NCBI GenBank assembly: GCA_945952225.1
Contig: CAMFHP010000009.1
Coordinates: forward strand, 56,329-120,328
Direction of reading: 5' to 3'
Source of the DNA: an uncultured Myxococcaceae bacterium
GTDB taxonomy: Bacteria > Myxococcota_A > Polyangia > Polyangiales > Ga0077539
DNA: 64,000 nt
Shown here: positions 1-14,356 of the stretch, piece by piece
Position numbering within the stretch: the stretch's first letter is position 1
How the letters are laid out: the number at the start of each line of letters is the position of its first letter
Translations under genes and position numbers: made by a program
The notes under the pieces: generated by a model
What the model was told of the DNA's origin: nothing
Database searches by the model: none
What the model saw: the letters and a program-made list of their open reading frames with translations, nothing else

Positions 1-5376
<5,376 letters not shown>

Positions 5377-5435
5377 GCCCCTCGCATCACACCGGGAGCG
5401 CCGCCGCGCTCGCCACCACGACACCCTCAGACCGT

Positions 5436-6470
5436 ATGACCCGGCGCCCTCCCGACCTCTGGCCCTCCGCGACCCTGGCGCGCACGCGCCCGGGCGCCCT
5501 CGCCAACCACCGCGACCAGCGCTTTCGCGGCGAGGCCCTCCACGCGTCGCTCGCGAGCTTCACCGACCCCGACGTGGTCGCCGTGCGCACGCTCTACGAC
5601 TGGCTCGGCGCCCTCGAATCCGCGAGCCACGTCGTCGAGGGAGACCGCGCCTCGGCCTGCGCCGCCGTCGACGCGCTCCTCACCGCGTCGCCCGTGAGCC
5701 CGCACGTCCACGCGATGCAGGAGTTCGGTCGCAGCATCACGCGCGACCGCAACTCGCACCTCGCGAAGGTGATCCACGACGTGCGCGGCGGCGCCCTCAC
5801 GAGCCTGCTCATGCACCTGCGCCAGTGCGAGGTGCGCGGGGTTGCGCCCGAAGACCTGCTCTCGCTCTTCGTGCGTGTGCGCGACCACCGCAAGATCCTC
5901 CGCGGCACGCTCACCGACCTCGACGCCGACCGGCGCGCGCGCGACACCGAGCTCCGCCAGCACGATGTGCGACTGCTCGTGGAGAAGTGGTCCGACGCGA
6001 CGGTGCTCGTCGACCGCGGAGGCGTGACGCGCGCGGTGACCGTGCGCCTCGACGCCCACTTCGACGGCGGCGTGAGCGAGTCGTGCGTCGAGTTCTCGGC
6101 CCTCGACCGCGTGCTCTACAACGTGCTCAACAACGCCACGCGCCACGCGGCCGACGACGGCGTTCACGCGGTGCTCACCGCCACGCCCGACGACGCGCCC
6201 GCGCACCTCCACGTGGCCGTGGCGAACCGCGTCTCCGACGGCGACGTGCGGGCCCTGCGCGCGCGCTTCGGCGACGACCTCGGCGCCCTCTTCTTCGGCG
6301 GCTACAGCGCCACGGGCTCGGGCCTCGGGCTGCGCATCTGCGCCGACATGGTGGGCAACGCCTACGGACTCGACGACCCCGAAGAGGCCGTCGACGGCGG
6401 CTACCTCGGCGCGCTGTTGGAGGGCGACGTGTTCGGCGTCTGGTTCCACTGGCCGCTCGTCGCCGACTGA
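5436..6470 (+). CDS. Cytoplasmic histidine-kinase-like protein (HATPase domain)
   Basis: 344 aa without membrane segments. A candidate dimerisation/phospho-acceptor helix has His in KVIHDVRGGALTSL (about residue 114). The ATPase part shows an N-box-like NVLNNATRH and a G-box GSGLGLRIC, so it belongs to the GHKL ATPase fold. The D-box between them is weak. There is no sensor domain I can name in the first 100 residues. It could be a histidine kinase, or an HPt/phosphotransfer protein with an ATPase-like domain. It follows obgE by 59 bp on the same strand. Its last 70 bases overlap the end of the convergent membrane-protein gene. Confidence 0.8.
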   Translation: MTRRPPDLWPSATLARTRPGALANHRDQRFRGEALHASLASFTDPDVVAVRTLYDWLGALESASHVVEGDRASACAAVDALLTASPVSPHVHAMQEFGRSITRDRNSHLAKVIHDVRGGALTSLLMHLRQCEVRGVAPEDLLSLFVRVRDHRKILRGTLTDLDADRRARDTELRQHDVRLLVEKWSDATVLVDRGGVTRAVTVRLDAHFDGGVSESCVEFSALDRVLYNVLNNATRHAADDGVHAVLTATPDDAPAHLHVAVANRVSDGDVRALRARFGDDLGALFFGGYSATGSGLGLRICADMVGNAYGLDDPEEAVDGGYLGALLEGDVFGVWFHWPLVAD

Positions 6471-7933
6471 TCGGCGCGGGCGTAGAGCGCGCAGCCCGGC
6501 GCGGCCACCACCGCGCGCCACGGCCCCCCGCGGGTCGTGGGCTGATCGTTCCATCCGGGCCACGTGAGGGCGTGCGTGGTGTTCGAGAGGTCGAGCGTGC
6601 GCAGCGCGGGCGGCGCGGCCTGCCACACGAGCGCCGTGAGCTGGTGCAACGGAAGCGGGTACTCGCGGTTGCGTCCGTCGATGAACACCCGCACCTGCGG
6701 CGCTTCGAACTCCAGCAGGTTGCCCCACATGCGGTTGGTGAACACACGCGCCCCCGGCGGGAGCGCGCGCACCGCGCCGAGGCATCCCAGCGGGAGCGCC
6801 GCGGGGTCGAAGTGCGCGCGGGTGTAGCCCGGTGACGAGAGCATCCGCGCGGCGAGCGCGGGCGACCACCCGATCTGCGCGCAGAAGGTCGCGAAGACCG
6901 CGCATCCCACGGCGAGCGCCGCCGACTCGACCCGCGCGCGCTGCCCGGGCCACGCGCGATGCGCCGCCACGGCGAGCTGCGCCAGCGGCAGGAGCGAGAG
7001 ATACAGATTGCGCTCGAAGGCCACCACGCCCGCGCAGGCGAGCGCGCCGAGGGCGAGGCGTCGACGCACGGCCCACGAGGCTCCGTCGCGGCGCCACTGC
7101 GACACGGCCCACGCGCACCACACGAGCACCACGGCGGCGCCGAGGAGCTTCATCGACGAAGGGACCGACGCCGCCGGCGCCCACAGCGGCGTGAACTCTT
7201 CGTTGACGTGACGGTTCACCGCGGAGCCCGCGAGGAGGTACTCCAGCGGCGAGCTCGCGCGCGGCGTGAGCGACGGGGCCACGCACGCGAGGAGCAGCGC
7301 GGGCACGGCGCGCCGTCGGTTGAGCGACGGATCCTCGGCGAGCCACGTGAGCTGCGACACCAGCAGAAACGGCAGGAACACCAGCGACTCGGCGGTGAGG
7401 TTGCCCCACACCACGAGGAACAGCGCGAGCCCCACGAGGCGCGGCACGCGCTGGAGCGCGTCCGGGCCCATCCACGACCACGCGAGCGCGAACATCAGCA
7501 TCGACGCGGTCTGCGGCGCGGGGAGCATCTTGGCCGACGCGAGGCCCACCGCCGCCGCGGCCGCCGCGACGCCCACGGGGCCCGAGGTGAGCCGCGCGAC
7601 GCGCGCGCCGTAGACCGCCACCGCGGTGCCGAAGAGGGCCAGCACGAGGCCGCGCACCGCGAGCCATCCGCCCCGCGCGTGCACCGACGCGAGGAGCACT
7701 TCGAAGCCCCACTCGTGGTTGTTCCAGTCGGCGCCGGCGACCGTGTACGAGTACTGCTCCGTGTCGGGAATGTGCCCCGTGCGCAGGGTCTCGTAGCCCG
7801 CGCGCAGGAGCCATCCCGTGTCACCCGCGCCGAGCGGTCGCGTGCAGAAGTGCAACAGCGCGAAGGCGAGGAGCGCGAGCAGCAGCGCGGTCACGACGCG
7901 CACGGCGGGATGTGACGTGACAGAGGGCGGCAC
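6401..7933 (-). CDS. Multi-pass membrane protein, GT-C glycosyltransferase-like
   Basis: 510 aa with about ten hydrophobic helices. The first loop after helix 1 contains an acidic GAGDTGWLLRAG segment, and the following loop reads DWNNHEWGFE, in the place where GT-C family mannosyl or arabinosyl transferases carry acidic catalytic residues. This is a family resemblance, not proof. A soluble segment near the C-terminus (FIDGRNREYP) resembles the extracytoplasmic end of such proteins. The start is GTG at 7933. The last 23 codons overlap the end of the kinase-like gene on the other strand, so either the C-terminus really extends there or the pair is arranged tail over tail. The upstream region is shared with the divergent lipoprotein gene at 8033. 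Confidence 0.75.
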   Translation of the reverse strand: MPPSVTSHPAVRVVTALLLALLAFALLHFCTRPLGAGDTGWLLRAGYETLRTGHIPDTEQYSYTVAGADWNNHEWGFEVLLASVHARGGWLAVRGLVLALFGTAVAVYGARVARLTSGPVGVAAAAAAVGLASAKMLPAPQTASMLMFALAWSWMGPDALQRVPRLVGLALFLVVWGNLTAESLVFLPFLLVSQLTWLAEDPSLNRRRAVPALLLACVAPSLTPRASSPLEYLLAGSAVNRHVNEEFTPLWAPAASVPSSMKLLGAAVVLVWCAWAVSQWRRDGASWAVRRRLALGALACAGVVAFERNLYLSLLPLAQLAVAAHRAWPGQRARVESAALAVGCAVFATFCAQIGWSPALAARMLSSPGYTRAHFDPAALPLGCLGAVRALPPGARVFTNRMWGNLLEFEAPQVRVFIDGRNREYPLPLHQLTALVWQAAPPALRTLDLSNTTHALTWPGWNDQPTTRGGPWRAVVAAPGCALYARADQSATSGQWNQTPNTSPSNSAPR

Positions 7934-8032
7934 CGCGGCACTGGTAACACGGCCGCGATGTGTCCGTCGCGACCGTCGTCATGGCGCGCAGAACGTTGCC
8001 TCGCAGCCCCGCGCGCGACGATAACCGCGGCG

Positions 8033-9625
8033 ATGCATCCCCGCCTTCGACCGCGCGCCCTCGCGCCCCTCGCGGCCCTCGCGCTCGCCGCGTGCAGCGC
8101 CACCCCCGACGCCCGCACGCCGCGCACCGTGCAGCTCCCGCAGGCGCCCGAGCGCCCGATGCTCCGCGGATTGCCCGTGTACCCCGCAGCCCTCGAAGCG
8201 CCCGCGCTCCGTGGGTTGTGGGCCGACGCCGAAGACCTCCGCCACGACGCGCCGCCCGACCTCCGCACGACCCCGCTCGCCTCGGCGCGCGCCGACCTCG
8301 GCCCCTGGGTGCAGCGACGTCTGACGGGACTCCGCGCGCTCGCCACCGCGGCCCGCAACGTCACCGCCCACGGCACGCCCGCCGACCGCGTGTTCGCCGC
8401 CGTGGTCTACGCCGACGCGGCCGACAACCTGCGCGCAGAGATCGAAGGGCTCACGCCGCCCGCGGCCCTCGACGCGACGCCCGATGGCATCACCACCTGG
8501 CGCGAGACGCTCCGCGAGGTGGCCGCGCCCATCACCCGCGAGGCCGAGTCCGCGTGGCGCGCGTGCGCCGTGGCCGCCCCGCAGGGCCCCGCCTCCACGC
8601 AACCGTGGACCGCCCGCTGCCGCGAGCTCGCCGACACCCGCGCGATGGAGCTCCGCCCCGTCGCCGCACCTTCGCCCGCTTCGAACGCCGCGCCCGCGAA
8701 CGTGACCATTCCCCCGGAGTGCGAGGGCGGCGAGTACGTGCGACGCAGCCCCGAGCCCGAGGCCCCGCCCCCCGACGAGTCGCACCCGCGCGAGGTCGCC
8801 GTGGTGTGCGAAGACGCCCTCTTCGACGCCCACGACTGCGAGCGCCTCACCGACGCCGTGCACGGCTTCATGGCCTCGCGCGGCGGCGTCGCCCTCGTGC
8901 CCCGCGACGAGGTGCGCGCGGCCGTGGCCCTCCACGACGCGCGACGGATACGACCCGACGGGCCCGTGTGCGGACAGGCCCCGCCCCTCGCGGCGATCCT
9001 CGCGCAGCGCCACCCGAACCTCATCATCGCGTCCGTCGAGACGTGGTGCGGTCAGTTCGTCGACGGATCGCGCGCGGGCAGGGCCCCCGAGCAGCGCTCG
9101 CTCTGCACGCTTCAGGTGCACCAGCGGCGCGCGGGCACGGCGAACCGCGCGGGCCTCCCCGACGACGTGGGCGTGAACCTCGACGCGCCTCGCGGGAGCG
9201 TCAACACCTGGATCGACGCCGTGCCCCGCATGACCCCCAACGGCGCGATGGCGAGCGTGTTCGGCGCCCTCGTGGCGAGCACGCGCCGCGCGGAGTTTCG
9301 GGTGCTCGGCTACGCCGACGACGACCCGTGGCTGCGCATCGGCAGCACCCTCTACGGCAGGCCCCACGAAGAGGAAGCGCGCGAGGCCCTCCTCGCCTGC
9401 GCCACGCGCGCGGGCGGCGTCGGGAGCTACCGCCTCGCATGGACGGTCTCTCCCACCGGCGACACGACCGACGCCGCGGTGTCTCCCCTCACCGCGCCCC
9501 TCGACGGCAGCGGCGAGCGCGTGGCGGCGTGCGTGCGCGAGCGACTCGGCGGCGTCGCGTGGCCCTGCCCCCGGAGCGGTCAGCCCGTGCGCGTCGAGGC
9601 GCGTCTCTGCATCGGCTGGCGCTGA
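8033..9625 (+). CDS. Lipoprotein of unknown function, about 530 aa
   Basis: An ATG at 8033 gives a signal sequence ending in the lipobox ALAACS (Cys at about residue 20). The first 200 residues are helical and Ala-rich. The middle contains a Cys-rich part (spaced Cys in VVCEDALF, HDCERL, CGQAPP, ETWCGQF, RSLCTLQ) that may form disulfides. The C-terminal 90 residues (about 440-530) resemble the conserved-Cys tail of myxobacterial AgmX/PglI or TonB-C-like domains, but I cannot name it firmly. The frame is supported by a coherent signal peptide and by ending just before truB. Other frames over the same DNA are also open because of the GC content. Confidence 0.75.
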   Translation: MHPRLRPRALAPLAALALAACSATPDARTPRTVQLPQAPERPMLRGLPVYPAALEAPALRGLWADAEDLRHDAPPDLRTTPLASARADLGPWVQRRLTGLRALATAARNVTAHGTPADRVFAAVVYADAADNLRAEIEGLTPPAALDATPDGITTWRETLREVAAPITREAESAWRACAVAAPQGPASTQPWTARCRELADTRAMELRPVAAPSPASNAAPANVTIPPECEGGEYVRRSPEPEAPPPDESHPREVAVVCEDALFDAHDCERLTDAVHGFMASRGGVALVPRDEVRAAVALHDARRIRPDGPVCGQAPPLAAILAQRHPNLIIASVETWCGQFVDGSRAGRAPEQRSLCTLQVHQRRAGTANRAGLPDDVGVNLDAPRGSVNTWIDAVPRMTPNGAMASVFGALVASTRRAEFRVLGYADDDPWLRIGSTLYGRPHEEEAREALLACATRAGGVGSYRLAWTVSPTGDTTDAAVSPLTAPLDGSGERVAACVRERLGGVAWPCPRSGQPVRVEARLCIGWR

Positions 9626-9633
9626 CATCGGCC

Positions 9634-10575
9634 GTGGAGTTGCGCGCGCACTTCGAAGACACTCCGCGCGTGCACGGCATCCTTCTCGTCGACAAGCCCC
9701 GCGGCATCACCTCGCACGACGTCGTGTGGCGCGTGCGGCGCGCCGTGAGCGACCGCACCGTGGGCCACGCGGGCACGCTCGACCCCATGGCCACGGGGCT
9801 CCTCGTGGTGCTCATCGGCCACGCCACGCGGCTCTCGACCTGGCTCACCCTCGACCGCAAGCGCTACCTCACCACCGTGCGCTTCGGCGCCACCACGCAC
9901 TCCCTCGACGCCGACGGAACGGTCACCGCGCAGATGCCCGACGGCACTGCCTCTCCCACGCGCGAGGCCGTGTGCGAGGCCGTCGCGCGCAGCGTCGGAC
10001 CGATGCAGCAGGTTCCGCCCGCGGTGAGCGCGATCAAGGTCGACGGCGTGCCCATGCACGCCCGCGTGCGACGCGGCGAAGACGTGGCCCTCGACGCGCG
10101 CGCGGTCACCCTCGAAGCCGCCGCGGTGTGCGACGTACGCGAGGGCGAGTGCGACCTCGACCTCACGGTCTCCAAGGGCTTCTACGTGCGCTCCTACGCG
10201 CGCGACCTCGCCGACGCGCTGGGCACGCTCGGTCACCTCACGGCGCTCCGTCGTGTGGCCTCGGGGGCCTTCACCGTCGACGACGCCGTGGAGCCCGCGC
10301 TCCTCGAACGTGCGGCGCAGCGCGACCCCGAGGCGCAGTCCGCGGTGCGCGCGCGGGTGCTTCCGCTCACCGAAGCGTCGCGGGCGATGCGCACGGCCAC
10401 CGTCGACGACGACACGGCGCGGGCGCTCTCGCAGGGCAAGAAGCTCCCCACCGAGCGCGACGAGGGTGTGCTCCTGGTGTTCGATCAGACCGCGCGTCCC
10501 GTCGCGGTGTGCGAGGTGCACGAGGGCGTCCTCCGCGTGCTCCGCGGCTTCGGAGGACCATGGCCGACGGAATGA
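9634..10575 (+). CDS. truB: tRNA pseudouridine(55) synthase TruB
   Basis: 313 aa. Makes pseudouridine 55 in the T-loop of tRNAs. The family signature is clear: GILLVDKPRGITSHD near the start, and the catalytic Asp in GHAGTLDPMATG, then the LDRKRYLTTVRFG and GFYVRSYARDL blocks. The C-terminal part resembles a short PUA-like extension. The start is most likely GTG at 9634; TTG 9640 or GTG 9670 are possible, and no strong Shine-Dalgarno decides it. It begins 8 bp after the lipoprotein stop and its own stop lies inside the start of the next gene. In many bacteria truB sits in an infB-rbfA-truB cluster; here it does not. Confidence 0.95.
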   Translation: MELRAHFEDTPRVHGILLVDKPRGITSHDVVWRVRRAVSDRTVGHAGTLDPMATGLLVVLIGHATRLSTWLTLDRKRYLTTVRFGATTHSLDADGTVTAQMPDGTASPTREAVCEAVARSVGPMQQVPPAVSAIKVDGVPMHARVRRGEDVALDARAVTLEAAAVCDVREGECDLDLTVSKGFYVRSYARDLADALGTLGHLTALRRVASGAFTVDDAVEPALLERAAQRDPEAQSAVRARVLPLTEASRAMRTATVDDDTARALSQGKKLPTERDEGVLLVFDQTARPVAVCEVHEGVLRVLRGFGGPWPTE

Positions 10576-11984
10576 GCCCCTCGCAGCGCGCGCTGCTTCG
10601 CCTCGGTCGATCGCTCGGCGATTCGACGGTGCGCACCGACCCTTCGAGCTGCGAGACCTTCGCGCGCGACGAGAGCGAGACCGAGCCCGTGACGCCCGCG
10701 GGCGTGGTGCACGCGTCCACCGCCGAGCACGTGCGCCAGACCCTCGCGGTGTGCCACGACGAGGGCGTGTGCGTGGTGCCCCGCGGCGGCGCGACGGGAC
10801 GCACCGGCGGCGCCACCGTGATCCGCCCCGACACCGTGGTGCTCGACACGACCCCGCTCGCGGCGGTGAAGCACCTCGACCGCGCGAACCAGACCGTGGT
10901 GGTCGAGCCCGGCGTGCGCACCGCGTCGCTGCACGCGCTCGCCGAGTCCGAGGGATTGTTCTTTCCCCCCGATCCGCTCTCCGCCGAGTGGAGCTGCCTC
11001 GGAGGCAACGTGGCCGAGAACGCGGGCGGTCCGCGGGCCTTCAAATACGGGGTGACGCGCGAGTACACCCGCGTGATCGAGGCCGCGCTCATGGGCGGCG
11101 AGACCGTGCGCGCGGGCCATCGCACTTCGAAGGGCGTGGCGGGCTACGACGTGGCCTCGCTGCTCGTGGGCAGCGAAGGAACGCTCGCGGTCTTCACCGA
11201 GCTCACGCTGCGCCTCGTGGCGCTCCCGCCCGAGGTGCGCACGCTCGTGGCGGGCTTCGCCGACGCGCGCGACGCCGGACGCGCCGTGGCCTCGCTCGTG
11301 GCCCGCGGACTCACCCCCCGCTGCGTGGAGCTCGTCGACGAGGTGTGCTGCGACGTGATGCGCGCCCACGACGCGACGGTGCTCCCCGCGGGCGCGCGCG
11401 CCGTGCTGGTGATCGAGTGCGACGGACACCACCCCGCGGCCGTCGACGCCGAGCTCGACCGGGTGGCCGACGTGTGTGACGCCGTGGGCGCGCGACACCT
11501 CGAACGGGCGCGCACCCGCGACGAGCGCGAGGCCCTGTGGCGCGTGCGGCGGGTGATGAGCCGCTCGCTCCGCGCGACCGCGGCGCACAAGCTCTCGGAG
11601 GACGTGGTGGTGCCCCGCAGCGAGGTGCCCGCGCTGCTCGACGCGGTGCGGGTGATCGCGGCGCGCGAGTCGATCGTGATGCCCACCTACGGCCACGCGG
11701 GCGACGGCAACCTCCACGTCAACGTGCTCTGGAACACGCCCGACGAGCGCCCCCGCGTCGACCGCGCCATCGAGGCGCTCTTTCGCGCGACGCTCGACCT
11801 CGGCGGAACGCTCTCGGGCGAGCACGGCATCGGCGTGCTCAAGGCGCCGTATCTCCCGTGGGAACAGTCCCCCGCGCTCCTCGACCTTCAGCAGCGCATC
11901 AAGGCCGCCTTCGATCCGCGCGGACTGCTGAACCCCGGCAAGGTCTTCACGCCTGGCGGCGCCCCCTCGCACCGCGGGTGCTGA
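10560..11984 (+). CDS. FAD-binding oxidase, glycolate oxidase GlcD / D-lactate dehydrogenase type
   Basis: 474 aa. N-terminal FAD-binding PCMH domain with VPRGGATGRTGGATV and the CLGGNVAENAGGPRAFKYG block that contacts FAD; C-terminal FAD-oxidase domain with the TYGHAGDGNLHVN and SGEHGIGVLK signatures of the GlcD/Dld group. Likely substrates are 2-hydroxyacids such as D-lactate, glycolate or 2-hydroxyglutarate. Partner subunits GlcE and GlcF are not adjacent, so it may act alone. Start: GGAGG lies 3 nt before ATG 10560, which is tight; the alternative ATG 10572 forms an ATGA overlap with the truB stop and would shorten the protein by four residues. Either way it is coupled to truB. It ends 4 bp from the convergent PLD gene. 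Confidence 0.9.
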   Translation: MADGMSPSQRALLRLGRSLGDSTVRTDPSSCETFARDESETEPVTPAGVVHASTAEHVRQTLAVCHDEGVCVVPRGGATGRTGGATVIRPDTVVLDTTPLAAVKHLDRANQTVVVEPGVRTASLHALAESEGLFFPPDPLSAEWSCLGGNVAENAGGPRAFKYGVTREYTRVIEAALMGGETVRAGHRTSKGVAGYDVASLLVGSEGTLAVFTELTLRLVALPPEVRTLVAGFADARDAGRAVASLVARGLTPRCVELVDEVCCDVMRAHDATVLPAGARAVLVIECDGHHPAAVDAELDRVADVCDAVGARHLERARTRDEREALWRVRRVMSRSLRATAAHKLSEDVVVPRSEVPALLDAVRVIAARESIVMPTYGHAGDGNLHVNVLWNTPDERPRVDRAIEALFRATLDLGGTLSGEHGIGVLKAPYLPWEQSPALLDLQQRIKAAFDPRGLLNPGKVFTPGGAPSHRGC

Positions 11985-11988
11985 CCGT

Positions 11989-12729
11989 TCAGCGTGCCGC
12001 GCGTGCGGGCGCGAAGGCCTCCCAGAGCCGTTCGAACTCCGCGGTGAACGCGCGCACGAGCGCGTCGTCGTCGGTCACGATCACGTTCTCTTCGTTGTAG
12101 TTCGCGGCGGAGCGCGTCCAGTTGTAGCTGCCGTTGAGCAGCCGCCGCCCGTCGAAGACCGCGAACTTGTGGTGCATGTGGGCCTCGGTCTCGTCGAGGC
12201 GCACCTCGATGCCCGCGCGCCGCAACGGCTCGATGTCCGAGCCCTCGTCGAGCGACTTGTCGTTGTCGCTGATCACGCGCACCACCACGCCGCGCCGACG
12301 CGCCGCCACGATGGCCTCGCGGATGCGGTCGTCGGTGATGGTGAACACGCACACGTCGGCGGTCTCGCGGGCCTCGTCGAAGCACGCGCGAATGGCCTTG
12401 AGGCACTCGTCGCCGGGGCTGAAATACGCCCGCGCCTCGACGCCGTGCGCGCCCTCCCGGGCGGGCTTCTTCGCGGGCGCCGCGGCGGGCTTCGGTGCGT
12501 CGGCGGCGAGGTCGGCGAGGCGCAGCACCCACGCGAAGGTGTCGCGCATGCGCGCGTCGTGGAGCGAGGCCCGCGCGAGCACGATGGCCTGCGCGCAGAA
12601 CGCGGTGACGGTCTCGGCGTCGAGGGAGCCGCGCTGAAACACGCGCTCGATCTCGCGCCGCGTGCCCGGCTGGATGCGCGGGTCGTCGAGGGTCTTTCGC
12701 AGCAGCGCTTCGAGCTCGCGGGCCGACAT
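11989..12729 (-). CDS. Single-HKD phospholipase D-like protein
   Basis: 246 aa. The C-terminal half (about 105-235) is one PLD domain: HKD motif MHHKFAVFDGRRLLNGSYNWT with His, Lys, Asp and the GSxN following, as in bacterial Nuc-type nucleases and the mitochondrial cardiolipin hydrolase. Single-HKD proteins form active dimers that cleave nucleic acid or phospholipid phosphodiesters. The first 85 residues are helical, followed by an Ala/Pro/Lys linker. No signal peptide is seen, so a cytoplasmic role is more likely than secretion. It lies downstream of sdaA on the same strand, but the 159-bp near-palindrome separates them. Confidence 0.88.
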   Translation of the reverse strand: MSARELEALLRKTLDDPRIQPGTRREIERVFQRGSLDAETVTAFCAQAIVLARASLHDARMRDTFAWVLRLADLAADAPKPAAAPAKKPAREGAHGVEARAYFSPGDECLKAIRACFDEARETADVCVFTITDDRIREAIVAARRRGVVVRVISDNDKSLDEGSDIEPLRRAGIEVRLDETEAHMHHKFAVFDGRRLLNGSYNWTRSAANYNEENVIVTDDDALVRAFTAEFERLWEAFAPARAAR

Positions 12730-12761
12730 GGGCGCGACGCTACACCGTCCGCTGCGGGGTC

Positions 12762-12920
12762 AGAGGGTGTTGACGTGGAAACTCCGCGGATTGCAAAGAG
12801 CCGCGAGTCGGACAAGGAAGGTCACCGCAGCGATACCCGGCGGTATCGCAAGGTGGCGTGACGACGGCCGACGACGTGGATCTGCCGCAAGCTGCGGGGA
12901 ATTCCACGTCAACACCCTCT
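12762..12920. repeat. 159-bp near-palindrome with perfect 19-bp terminal inverted repeats
   Basis: Bases 12762-12780 are the exact reverse complement of 12902-12920. The centre holds a second perfect inverted repeat, 12830-12837 against 12842-12849 around a 4-base loop. Both share almost the same centre (12839.5 and 12841), so the whole element can fold into one long hairpin with imperfect pairing between, for example GTCACC near 12821 with GGTGGCGTGAC near 12852. It fills the gap between the sdaA stop (12920-12922) and the PLD start. I see no target-site duplication. It could be a MITE- or REP-like repeat, or a structured 3' end of the sdaA transcript. Confidence 0.9.
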
Positions 12921-14290
12921 CAGCACTCGATGATGTTCACGGCGAGGCCGCCGCGGGCGGTCTCTTTGTATTTGGTCATCATGTCGGCGCCGGTCTGGCG
13001 CATCGTGGCGATGACCTTGTCGAGCGAGACCTTGTGCTTGCCGTCGCCCGAGAGCGCGAGGCGCGCGGCGTTGATGGCCTTCACCGAGCCCATCGCGTTG
13101 CGCTCGATGCAGGGCACCTGCACGAGGCCGCCGATGGGGTCGCAGGTGAGCCCGAGGTTGTGCTCCATGCCGATCTCCGCGGCGTTCTCGACCTGTTCGG
13201 CCGTGCCGCCGAGCACCTCGGCGAGGCCCGCGGCGGCCATGGAGCACGCCACGCCCACCTCGCCCTGGCACCCCACCTCGGCGCCCGAGATCGACGCGTT
13301 CATCTTGTAGAGCATCCCGATCGCGCCCGCCGCGAGGAGGAAGCGCATCACCCCCTCGTCGTCGGCGTTGGGCACGAAGCGCGCGTAGTAGTGGAGCACC
13401 GCGGGAATGATCCCCGCCGCCCCGTTCGTGGGCGCCGTCACCACGCGCCCGCCCGCGGCGTTCTCTTCGTTCACCGCGAGGGCCCAGAGGTTCACCCAGT
13501 CCATCGCGACGAGGGGATCGCTCGCCCGCGTGTCGTTGCGGAGCCGACGGTGCAGCGCCGCCGCGCGCCGTCGCACCTTGAGCCCACCGGGCAGGATCCC
13601 CTCGCGCTCGCACCCGCGCTTCACGCACGACTGCATCGTGGTCCAGATGCGCGCGATGCCCTCGCGAATGGCGGCCTCGCTGCGCCACGCGCGCTCGTTC
13701 TCGAACATCAGCGTGGCGATCGAGAGCCCGTGCTGGTTGGCCATGCCCAGCAGCTCCGCGGCCGTTCGAAACGGATGCGGCGCCGCCGGACGATCGGGCG
13801 CGATGGTGGCCCCCGTATCCCCGTCATTCACCACGAAGCCGCCGCCCACCGAGTAGTACACCCGCGCGAAGGGCTCGGAGAACGTCGCGCCCGTGGCCGT
13901 GAAGCGCATGCCGTTGGGGTGCTTCGGCAGCGTCTGCCGACGGTGCATCACGATCGACTCCGCCGGTCGAAAGGCCACCGTGCGCTCGCCGCCCAGCGAG
14001 AGCTCCCCGCGGTGCGCGATCGTCGCGACGCGCGCGGGCACCGTGTCGGTCTCCACCTCGTCGGGCCGCTCGCCTTCGAGGCCGAGCATCACCGCGACGT
14101 CGCTGCCGTGGCCGCGCCCCGTGGCGCCGAGCGAGCCGAACAGCTCCACACGCACGCCCTCCACGCGGTCGAAGATCCCCGCCTCACGGAGCGCGTGCAG
14201 AAAGCGACCCGCCGCGCGCATCGGGCCCACGGTGTGCGAGCTCGACGGACCGATGCCCACGGAGAACATGTCGAAGACGCTGATGGTCAT
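12920..14290 (-). CDS. sdaA: L-serine ammonia-lyase (iron-sulfur, single-chain)
   Basis: 456 aa, typical of single-chain L-serine dehydratase. It deaminates L-serine to pyruvate and ammonia with a 4Fe-4S cluster. Seen in order: the N-terminal beta domain with [17 protein letters not shown], and the alpha domain with [14 protein letters not shown]. Candidate cluster cysteines lie in [28 protein letters not shown] and QVPCIERN; the final residue is also a Cys, matching the tail Cys reported to occupy the active site in this family. Start ATG at 14290. It lies between the zinc-region membrane gene (66 bp upstream, same strand) and the PLD gene, and its stop touches the right arm of the near-palindrome. 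Confidence 0.97.
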   Translation of the reverse strand: MTISVFDMFSVGIGPSSSHTVGPMRAAGRFLHALREAGIFDRVEGVRVELFGSLGATGRGHGSDVAVMLGLEGERPDEVETDTVPARVATIAHRGELSLGGERTVAFRPAESIVMHRRQTLPKHPNGMRFTATGATFSEPFARVYYSVGGGFVVNDGDTGATIAPDRPAAPHPFRTAAELLGMANQHGLSIATLMFENERAWRSEAAIREGIARIWTTMQSCVKRGCEREGILPGGLKVRRRAAALHRRLRNDTRASDPLVAMDWVNLWALAVNEENAAGGRVVTAPTNGAAGIIPAVLHYYARFVPNADDEGVMRFLLAAGAIGMLYKMNASISGAEVGCQGEVGVACSMAAAGLAEVLGGTAEQVENAAEIGMEHNLGLTCDPIGGLVQVPCIERNAMGSVKAINAARLALSGDGKHKVSLDKVIATMRQTGADMMTKYKETARGGLAVNIIEC

Positions 14291-14356
14291 GGCCGTGCGC
14301 GCACCGTACCGCCCGCAGGGGTGCGCGCTCCACGACGAAGCGCGTGATGCAGGGCG

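Noticed and set aside
12762..12920. Insertion sequence at the near-palindrome
   Set aside because: No transposase and no target-site duplication are visible, so it is reported only as a repeat.
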